A stretch of 16,920 nucleotides of DNA from Cyanobacteria bacterium UBA7753 (GTDB lineage: Bacteria; Cyanobacteriota; Vampirovibrionia; Gastranaerophilales; Gastranaerophilaceae): positions 5,858 through 22,777 of the forward strand of contig DLEF01000015.1 of the NCBI GenBank assembly GCA_002481545.1. The letters are read 5' to 3'. The notes under the pieces were generated by a model. That model was not told where the DNA came from. It worked only from the letters and a program-made list of their open reading frames with translations, and searched no databases. Positions 7,651-12,880 of this stretch are shown here, one piece after another; within the stretch, counting starts at the first letter, position 1; each line of letters begins with the position of its first letter. A program made the position numbers and the translations under genes.

Positions 7651-7686
7651 AAGAGTTACCGCCAATCACGATAACTCTTTTGTTTT
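7651..7686. terminator. Shared terminator between convergent genes
   Basis: AAGAGTTA (7651-7658) pairs with TAACTCTT (7672-7679) around a 13-base loop, and TTGTTTT follows. It lies between the converging oxidoreductase gene (+) and accA (-). The flanks are A-rich on the left and T-rich on the right, so it can serve both strands. Confidence 0.65.
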
Positions 7687-7711
7687 ATATTTTTGCGAGA
7701 ATTTTATCTCA

Positions 7712-8665
7712 TTATTGTTCAATAAATTTACCCATTGCACGGAATTTGTTATATCTTTGGGTTCTTAATTCCTCAGCTGACATACCTTCAAATTCCTTGA
7801 GTGATTTAACAATAGCATTTTTAAGGTTTTCACTCATCTCTGAATAGCAAGTATGCGCACCGCCTACAGGCTCTTTGATAATCTCATCAACGATACCGAG
7901 TTCGGTCAAATCGTGAGCGGTTATTTTCAAAGCCTCTGCCGCATCAGGATATTTTGATGCGTCTCTCCAAAGGATTGATGCACAACCTTCAGGAGAAATA
8001 ACCGTATAATAAGCGTGTTCAAGCATCATTACTTTGTTAGATACGGCAAGTCCTAACGCTCCGCCGCTGCAACCTTCACCTGTGATAATAGCGATAGACG
8101 GAACGCCTAATTTTGCCATTTCTCTAAGGTTCATAGCGATTGCACCGCCTTGTCCTGTTTCTTCGGCATTAATACCCGGATATGCCCCCGGAGTATCTAT
8201 CAAAGTAACAATCGGCATATGGAATTTGTTTGCGTGTCTGAACAATCTCAAAGCCTTTCTGTAGCCTTGCGGTTGCGGCATACCGAAGTTATATTCCAAG
8301 TTTTCTTTAGTTGATTTACCTTTTTGGGTTCCGATTAGCATAACGGTTTTGCCGTCTATCTTAGCAAGTCCGCCGATTATGGCTCTGTCATCCGTACCTT
8401 CTCTGTCCCCGTGAAGTTCAATGAAATCTTCACAGATGAGTTTTGTATAATCCAAGAAGTTTGGACGTTCCTGATGTCTTGCTATTTGCAGTTTTTGGAA
8501 CGGTTTAAGGTTCTCATATAACTCTTTTTTATAATCGTTTGCTTGTTTTTCAAATGTTTCAATCTCTTTATTTAAGTCCATGCCTGACTCCGAACTGATT
8601 TTCTTTAACTCGTCAATTTTCTTTTGAATTTCAACCAAAGGTTTTTCAAATTCTAATACTACCAT
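7712..8665 (-). CDS. accA: Acetyl-CoA carboxylase carboxyltransferase subunit alpha
   Basis: AccA and AccD form the carboxyltransferase that moves CO2 from carboxybiotin to acetyl-CoA, giving malonyl-CoA for fatty acid synthesis in the cytoplasm. The 317 residues match the usual ~319. Clear blocks are the helical N-terminus (EFEKPLVEIQKKIDELKK), HGDREGTDDRAIIGGLA, TLIDTPGAYPGINAEE, the oxyanion region ITGEGCSGGALGLAVSN, and VISPEGCASILWRD. Nothing is truncated. The start is fixed by the neighbour: accD ends at 8668 and only two bases separate its TAA from this ATG. The ribosome site GAGG lies inside the accD tail, so translation is coupled and the subunits are made in matching amounts. The biotin carboxylase and biotin-carrier genes are not in this window. 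Confidence 0.97.
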   Translation of the reverse strand: MVVLEFEKPLVEIQKKIDELKKISSESGMDLNKEIETFEKQANDYKKELYENLKPFQKLQIARHQERPNFLDYTKLICEDFIELHGDREGTDDRAIIGGLAKIDGKTVMLIGTQKGKSTKENLEYNFGMPQPQGYRKALRLFRHANKFHMPIVTLIDTPGAYPGINAEETGQGGAIAMNLREMAKLGVPSIAIITGEGCSGGALGLAVSNKVMMLEHAYYTVISPEGCASILWRDASKYPDAAEALKITAHDLTELGIVDEIIKEPVGGAHTCYSEMSENLKNAIVKSLKEFEGMSAEELRTQRYNKFRAMGKFIEQ

Positions 8666-8667
8666 AG

Positions 8668-9534
8668 TTATACCTCATGCATTTTTAGTATAGATGATAA
8701 AGTTTTTCTTAAATCCTTACGACGTGAAACCATATCGACCTGACCGTATTTAAGTAAATACTCAGCGGTTTGGAAATCGGAAGGAAGTTTTTGGCGGATA
8801 GTCTGTTCTATGACACGTCTGCCCGCGAAACCTATTCTTGCACCTTGTTCAGCTATTATGATATCGCCTAACATACCGAAACTTGCCGTGATACCGCCGA
8901 AGGTCGGCTCTGTCAAAAGGTTAATGTACAATAAGCCTGCCTCATCAAGTTTAGCAACAGCACAAGAGGTTTTAGCCATTTGCATAAGGCTCAATGCGCT
9001 CTCTTGCATTCTTGCTCCGCCCGATGATGTTATAGCGAGAACAGGCAATCTTCTTTCGATTGCAGTTTCTATTATTCTGGTGACTTTTTCACCGACTACG
9101 CTGCCCATAGAACCGCCCATAAAATCGAAGTCCATAACGGCTGCAGCGACTTTATGACCTTCTATATCGCCGATACCCGTAATAACAGCTTCATCGAGTC
9201 CTGTTTTTGCGTGTGCTCTTTCAAGTCTGTCTTTGTATGAAACTGTATCCGTAAAGTTAAGCGGATCCGTCGGCAATATGTTTTTAAACATTTCTTCAAA
9301 GGAGCCTTCATCAAATAATTGGTGAATACGCTCTCTTGCATTTATTCTAAAGTGGTAGTCACATACGGGACATACCATCATATTATCTTCAACATCTTTT
9401 TTGGTTATTTGTGATTCGCAATGAACACATTTGGTCCACAAATCAGACAATTCGTCGTTTTCGGGATGAGATTCTTGTTGACGTCTTTGGATTTGTGCTT
9501 CTTTTCGTTGTTCAAACCATTCTTGTATTGTCAT
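8668..9534 (-). CDS. accD: Acetyl-CoA carboxylase carboxyltransferase subunit beta
   Basis: This 288-residue subunit has an N-terminal zinc ribbon (CVHC...CPVC) after a Gln/Arg-rich lead and a complete crotonase-fold carboxyltransferase domain. Diagnostic blocks are DFDFMGGSMGSVVGEK, SSGGARMQES, GGITASFGMLGDIIIAE and IGFAGRRVIEQTIRQKLP. It is somewhat shorter than the E. coli protein (~304) because of a compact N-terminus. Overall it resembles cyanobacterial AccD, including the KTLSSILKMHEV ending. It is the first gene of the accD-accA pair. The leader is unusual: AGGAGG is separated from a second site (AGGA, just upstream of ATG) by a small palindrome. Confidence 0.97.
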   Translation of the reverse strand: MTIQEWFEQRKEAQIQRRQQESHPENDELSDLWTKCVHCESQITKKDVEDNMMVCPVCDYHFRINARERIHQLFDEGSFEEMFKNILPTDPLNFTDTVSYKDRLERAHAKTGLDEAVITGIGDIEGHKVAAAVMDFDFMGGSMGSVVGEKVTRIIETAIERRLPVLAITSSGGARMQESALSLMQMAKTSCAVAKLDEAGLLYINLLTEPTFGGITASFGMLGDIIIAEQGARIGFAGRRVIEQTIRQKLPSDFQTAEYLLKYGQVDMVSRRKDLRKTLSSILKMHEV

Positions 9535-9545
9535 TAATATTTCCT

Positions 9546-9569
9546 ACAGTTGTTTAAACTGTCCTCCTG
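9546..9569 (-). promoter_or_regulatory. accD leader palindrome between two ribosome-binding-like sites
   Basis: On the minus strand the leader reads AGGAGG, then the inverted repeat ACAGTT-TAAAC-AACTGT (9546-9562), then AGGAAATATTA and the ATG. AGGAGG alone lies about 28 bases from the ATG, too far to work. If the palindrome folds, the distance drops to about 11 bases. The nearer AGGA has a normal seven-base spacing. Possible translational control of accD is an inference. Confidence 0.35.
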
Positions 9570-9591
9570 TAATCTTCCCTATCACACAATG

Positions 9592-9600
9592 ATTATACCA
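9592..9600 (-). promoter_or_regulatory. Extended -10 promoter for accD-accA
   Basis: The minus strand shows TGGTATAAT (9600 down to 9592), the same extended -10 as at 324-332 and 2103-2111. No convincing -35 is visible at normal spacing. Transcription would start near 9585, giving a leader of about 50 bases. Confidence 0.6.
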
Positions 9601-9704
9601 TCTTAGAATTATTATATTACAAAAACCCGTGAAGTACAGAATTGTTAAGAAATGCTTACAGTTGCGTTAATTCGTAATTCATAATGCGGAATGCACAATC
9701 CTTC

Positions 9705-9733
9705 TTGACAAGAACCATAAGTTAATACATACT
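9705..9733 (+). promoter_or_regulatory. Possible promoter for the WG-repeat protein gene
   Basis: A perfect -35 TTGACA (9705-9710) is followed 17 bases later by CATACT (9728-9733, four of six -10 matches). The -35 is embedded in the palindrome TTCTTGACAAGAA, which could be an operator. The leader would be ~210 bases and would include the intervening repeats. Confidence 0.35.
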
Positions 9734-9752
9734 TGTTTTGAAAGATACTCCT

Positions 9753-9830
9753 ATATCCGCCCCGACTTGGGGAGGATAGAATTTCTTAATGAATGGTAAT
9801 GAATTTAGAAATTCAGGTGGGGAGCGATAT
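9753..9830. repeat. 78-bp composite palindromic element
   Basis: The ends ATATCCGCCCC (9753-9763) and GGGGAGCGATAT (9819-9830) are imperfect inverted repeats. Between them are CCCC-GACTT-GGGG (9760-9772) and an 8-bp stem GAATTTCT/AGAAATTC (9779-9786/9807-9814). The plan of outer ends enclosing two hairpins resembles the elements at 141-222 and 6098-6257, although the sequences differ. Confidence 0.5.
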
Positions 9831-9852
9831 AAATAAGAATTACAGATTGCAG

Positions 9853-9870
9853 GGTGCAATTTTTTGCACC
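9853..9870. repeat. Short dispersed palindrome, copy 2
   Basis: These are the same 18 bases as at 258-275: a 7-bp perfect stem GGTGCAA/TTGCACC with a TTTT loop. It also shares the downstream 'ATAT' context. Confidence 0.6.
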
Positions 9871-9897
9871 GATATCAAAACAAAACTTGACAAGTAG

Positions 9898-9917
9898 GGT
9901 GCGATCACTAACGCACC
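9898..9917. repeat. Short dispersed palindrome, variant copy
   Basis: GGTGCG (9898-9903) and CGCACC (9912-9917) form a 6-bp stem around ATCACTAA. The flanks GTAGG and CGACAC resemble the widespread 'GTAGGGTGCG...CGCACC' intergenic repeats of cyanobacteria and other bacteria, as recalled and not searched. Confidence 0.5.
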
Positions 9918-9950
9918 GACACTGTTAAACAGTATGAAAAGGACAAAACA

Positions 9951-10445
9951 ATGAAAAAAATATTATCTATATTTATTATGATGAACTTGATGGCGATACA
10001 ATGTTTCGCTGCGACGGTGTTTACATCGGGCGGAAAATACGGGCTGAAAAATGACGGCAAAGTCGTTTTAAAAGCCGAGTATCAAGCGATAGAGCAGTTG
10101 AGTTACACTCCGTCAAAGCGAGTCATTATTCCTATGCACTCAATGGATGAGGTTGAGGCTAAAAAACTCGATTTATATAAGATAAAGAAAAACAACCTCT
10201 GGGGAGTGGCAAACGACAACGGCAGAATACTAAACGAATGCAAATACAAAAATGTCGTTGTTGACGAGAACGGAAACATTCAGTTTACACTCCCTGACGG
10301 CACAACCGAATCCGCGAACCCCGTAAAATCCTTCACCAAAAACGCAAGCAATGCCGTAGTCGGGATTGTGGGATTACCCGTTACCATAGTAGGCGTAATG
10401 ATGATGCCTATTGAGGCTGTATCAAAAATAGGAAGAAGTAAATAA
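9951..10445 (+). CDS. Small secreted WG-repeat-like protein
   Basis: This 164-residue protein starts with a signal peptide (about 1-20: KK, hydrophobic run, CFA-A). Two WG-type repeats follow: GKYGLKNDGKVVLKAEYQAI (about 28-47) and NNLWGVANDNGRILNECKY (about 81-99). WG repeats usually come in longer arrays, so this is a minimal version. The C-terminal third has a hydrophobic stretch (ASNAVVGIVGLPVTIVGVMMMP) that may insert in a membrane. WG repeats are thought to mediate binding; no enzymatic residue is visible. The only cysteine near the signal peptide lacks a good lipobox, so a lipoprotein is unlikely. The AAAAGGA site (9937-9943) and ATG at 9951 define the start. A palindrome lies directly upstream. 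Confidence 0.8.
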   Translation: MKKILSIFIMMNLMAIQCFAATVFTSGGKYGLKNDGKVVLKAEYQAIEQLSYTPSKRVIIPMHSMDEVEAKKLDLYKIKKNNLWGVANDNGRILNECKYKNVVVDENGNIQFTLPDGTTESANPVKSFTKNASNAVVGIVGLPVTIVGVMMMPIEAVSKIGRSK

Positions 10446-10546
10446 AAAAGTTATCTCTTTACTACATAGCAGAGGATTTAAAGTAGCAAAAAATATTTTC
10501 AGTATACTTATAAAACTATACATTACCCTAATCCCTCGGAGGAAAA

Positions 10547-11623
10547 ATGAATATAAATTATATGAATAATACAAACTTTAACGGAAGATACAGTTTGAGC
10601 AATTATAAAGCATGTTTAAAAGGCGGAGCTATAGGCGATGCGCTGGGCTGGCCGATAGAATTTCAAAGAGCTGATGCCATAAAAAGAAGATTCGGCAAAG
10701 ACGGAATACAGGATCTTGTGATAAACAGCAAAGGCAAGGCGGAAATAACCGATGACACACAAATGACGATGTTCACGGCAGACGGACTTATAAAATCAGC
10801 GAGAAAAAATCCTGACCTTAACACAATGCCTGATATGAAAACCGTTTTTGATTCGTATAAACTGTGGTTACAAACCCAGTTCGGGAAAGTTCAGCAGACA
10901 GGCAAGGGCTGGATTGCGGGCATAAAAGGTTTATACGAAAGAAGAGCTCCGGGGAACACTTGTATTTCCGCAATAAGCAGTAACAACCCTGGCAGTATGG
11001 AAAAAGCCATAAACAACAGCGCAGGCTGTGGCGGTGTTATGAGAGTAGCTCCTGCAGGTTTGATGTATAAAGATAACCCTGAGCTTGCGTTCAAGGTAGG
11101 TGCGGAATGTGCCGCTCTGACACACAGTCATCCGCGCGGATTTTTGTCGGCAGGTGTACTCAGCGAAATGATTGCACATATCATAAACGGAAAAGATATT
11201 AATCAGGCGGTGGATGCAACCCTCCAAACATTGGAAAAATATGATAACCATGAGCCTGTAACGGCATTGATGAAGAAGGCGCAAACACTTGCGAAATCAG
11301 ATATGAAACCCGAAGATGCCATAAAAGAAATCGGCGAAGGCTGGGTAGGAGATGAGGCAATCGCTATTTCTACATATTGTGCATTAAAAGAACCTAAAGA
11401 CTTTGCAAAAGCGGTAAAAATGGCAGTAAACCATAACGGTGACAGTGATTCGACAGGTGCTATTTTAGGCAATATACTGGGCGCTCATTTAGGCATAGAA
11501 AAATTGCCTGAAAAATGGACACAAGAGATTGAGTTGACGGACGAGCTCGGACAGCTTGCGAAAGATTTGTACGTCAAACCTCAAGAAATTGAAGATGCTG
11601 CGAAAAGATATCCGATAGATTAG
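10547..11623 (+). CDS. ADP-ribosylglycohydrolase (ARH/DraG family)
   Basis: This family cleaves ADP-ribose from modified proteins or other acceptors with two Mg2+ ions. All expected motifs are present in the 358 residues: GGAIGDALGWP (26-36, G-D), the metal-binding TDDT (68-71), CGGVMRVAP (161-169) and the C-terminal metal motif GDSDST (298-303). The enzyme should be active. An N-terminal extension of ~18 residues (MNINYMNNTNFNGRYSLS) precedes the domain and contains no signal peptide. GGAGG (10538-10542) supports the ATG at 10547. Its stop codon overlaps that of a convergent small gene, which lies next to an ADP-ribosyltransferase open frame about 540 bases away. That opposite chemistry suggests a cognate antidote or a regulator of the transferase. 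The pairing is an inference; DraG-like enzymes also occur alone. Confidence 0.92.
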   Translation: MNINYMNNTNFNGRYSLSNYKACLKGGAIGDALGWPIEFQRADAIKRRFGKDGIQDLVINSKGKAEITDDTQMTMFTADGLIKSARKNPDLNTMPDMKTVFDSYKLWLQTQFGKVQQTGKGWIAGIKGLYERRAPGNTCISAISSNNPGSMEKAINNSAGCGGVMRVAPAGLMYKDNPELAFKVGAECAALTHSHPRGFLSAGVLSEMIAHIINGKDINQAVDATLQTLEKYDNHEPVTALMKKAQTLAKSDMKPEDAIKEIGEGWVGDEAIAISTYCALKEPKDFAKAVKMAVNHNGDSDSTGAILGNILGAHLGIEKLPEKWTQEIELTDELGQLAKDLYVKPQEIEDAAKRYPID

Positions 11624-11931
11624 CTTTCTTTTTCATCTTTGATTGTAGTATAACGGTTATTCTTTTTTAAATAAGCCATATACTTTAAGCTTTCCTCTTC
11701 ATTCATTTTTTTCATTTTTTCTATATCGTCAGGATAAAATTGGACTTTATAAGTCTTAAATTCTAAATTTTTTGTTTCGCTTTCATATCTTTTTTCCATA
11801 TTATTTTGATGTTCAAAAGTATCAGGTTTTAAAGACATGTCCACCTTTTTGTTTGAATATTTTGGTTGTATATTATTTATTTTAAGCTTGTTGATTTGTG
11901 CTTCGAAATCTGATAAATTTATTTTTTTCAT
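11620..11931 (-). CDS. Small conserved-paralog protein (103 aa), candidate immunity/accessory protein
   Basis: No known family is recognised. The C-terminal ~45 residues (LEFKTYKVQFYPDDIEKMKK, then a stretch ending YMAYLKKNNRYT) closely match the C-terminus of the neighbouring 66-residue protein. The N-terminal half is unrelated and Lys/Asn-rich. The protein is charged, soluble-looking and lacks a signal peptide. AAGGAGG lies four bases before the ATG, so translation should be strong. It begins 16 bases after the previous small gene and ends on the stop codon of the convergent ADP-ribosylglycohydrolase gene. Being the second small gene after a large modular ADP-ribosyltransferase protein, it fits the place where immunity proteins of polymorphic toxins usually sit. 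That role is inferred only from position. Confidence 0.75.
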   Translation of the reverse strand: MKKINLSDFEAQINKLKINNIQPKYSNKKVDMSLKPDTFEHQNNMEKRYESETKNLEFKTYKVQFYPDDIEKMKKMNEEESLKYMAYLKKNNRYTTIKDEKES

Positions 11932-11947
11932 TTTACCTCCTTATCAC

Positions 11948-12148
11948 TTACTCAAGTGTGTAACGACCTTCTCTTTTTAAGTATGCCATAAATTCTAATT
12001 GTTCATCTTCATCCATTTTTTTCATTTTTTCTATATCTTTCGGATAGAAAACAACCTTGCGAGTTTTAAATTCCAGATTATCGCAATCGTGAGAACTGTT
12101 TTCTCTCCATAAATCAGTTTCATTTATAGTATCATCTGTATTATTCAT
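11948..12148 (-). CDS. Small conserved-paralog protein (66 aa), candidate immunity/accessory protein
   Basis: This 66-residue acidic protein is almost entirely the motif shared with the next gene: LEFKTRKVVFYPKDIEKMKK, then MDEDEQLEFMAYLKREGRYT. The two copies have the same spacing and differ mainly by conservative changes, so they arose by tandem duplication. The pattern suggests a beta-strand, a short helix with DIEKMKKM, and a second acidic helix. No signal peptide is present. AAAGGAG nine bases before the ATG supports the start. It begins 18 bases after the stop of the ADP-ribosyltransferase reading frame, so it belongs to the same operon. Immunity, chaperone or adaptor roles are all possible. 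Confidence 0.72.
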   Translation of the reverse strand: MNNTDDTINETDLWRENSSHDCDNLEFKTRKVVFYPKDIEKMKKMDEDEQLEFMAYLKREGRYTLE

Positions 12149-12166
12149 ATTATATTATACTCCTTT

Positions 12167-12880
12167 CTAATTTTGAAGTGTTCCGTGAACTTCCCAGAAA
12201 CCTTGCTTTTCATTATAATCAATGCTTTTAATAGTCAGTTTGGAATCTTTTTGCATAAGTATTTCTGTTTCGTTTTGAAGTCCGCCTTCTAAATTAATAC
12301 CTTCCAATAAAACTCCTTTAGAACCGGCTTGCACCTCAAGTGTCCAATGTACAGGCTTAGATTCAAACGGAGCCGGACCTGCAATAGAAGCAGACATAAA
12401 GTGTTCCTGATGGGCGGTGCTGACTTGTCCTAATACCATTTTTTTCACTTCGTTAATTTTTGTCTTATCTGTTTTTTTACTTGCTTTGAACTGCGCTGTA
12501 GCTGATTCCATAGCATCCCCAAGAGACTCACCGTTAGGCAATTTTATGGAATTTAATACCTCAAACCCTTCGTTACGTTTTATTGTTATAGGATGATGTA
12601 TTACTTGAGTATTAAGATATGCTTGAATATCCTTTATTTTATCAGCTACGAAAGAAGGATAATCAACTCCGTGTTTATGTTTTTCTTCCAATGCCTTATT
12701 TATGGAAGAATATCCGCATCCTTTATAATTTTCAATATTATCAAGTGTTGTTTCAGAGATAGGATTTTTTGCAATGTTAACAAGAGTTTCCCATTCTCCA
12801 GGGCCCATTTCATCCAAATATTTAAAAATATGTGTACTTTCATGTACAACAGAACCAGCGTATTCATATCTCCGTTCCAA
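12167..12880 (-). pseudogene. ADP-ribosyltransferase (ART) C-terminal part of the giant modular protein, separated by a frameshift
   Basis: This 237-codon frame continues the giant protein out of register. The reading frame is otherwise intact from a TTG at 12880, which has no ribosome site and is unlikely to be a true start. It carries the R-S-E signature of arginine-type ARTs. NYKGCGYSSINKAL (51-64) matches the N-terminal helix region, and R102 in TIKRNEGF is the NAD-binding arginine. FMSAS (161-165) fills the SxS strand. ETE (204-206) is the ExE catalytic pair, followed by the ILMQKDSKLTI strand. ARTs transfer ADP-ribose from NAD+ to target side chains. Before the ART lies HESTH (13-17), a zincin-like HExxH. 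Proper fusion would give a joint of MNT then AGSVVHESTH. One missing base near 12858 breaks it, so the ART is probably not made unless this is a sequencing or assembly error. Confidence 0.75.

Larger units (their letters stand above)
9601..9950. other. Intergenic region between divergent genes, rich in palindromes
   Basis: No gene is supported. Apart from the accD promoter at its left edge, it holds TTAATTCGTAATT (9667-9679, also found inverted at 282-294) and the perfect palindrome TTCTTG-A-CAAGAA (9702-9714). It also holds a composite element (9753-9830), the 18-base hairpin repeat (9853-9870), ACTTG-A-CAAGT (9885-9895), a variant hairpin (9898-9917) and ACTGTT-A-AACAGT (9921-9933). The last lies just before the ribosome site of the next gene. 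Confidence 0.6.

Noticed and set aside
9996..10004. Lipoprotein cysteine (C18) in the WG-repeat protein
   Set aside because: The residues before it (A-I-Q-C) fit a lipobox poorly, whereas CFA-A just after is a good signal peptidase I site.
12700..12880. Programmed -1 frameshift joining the giant protein to the ART frame
   Set aside because: The direction (-1) fits, but no slippery heptamer lies at the junction near 12858. The A-rich stretch further upstream would replace natural-looking sequence (NANDGKFLSVWNGD) with unlikely sequence. A mutation or sequence error is simpler.
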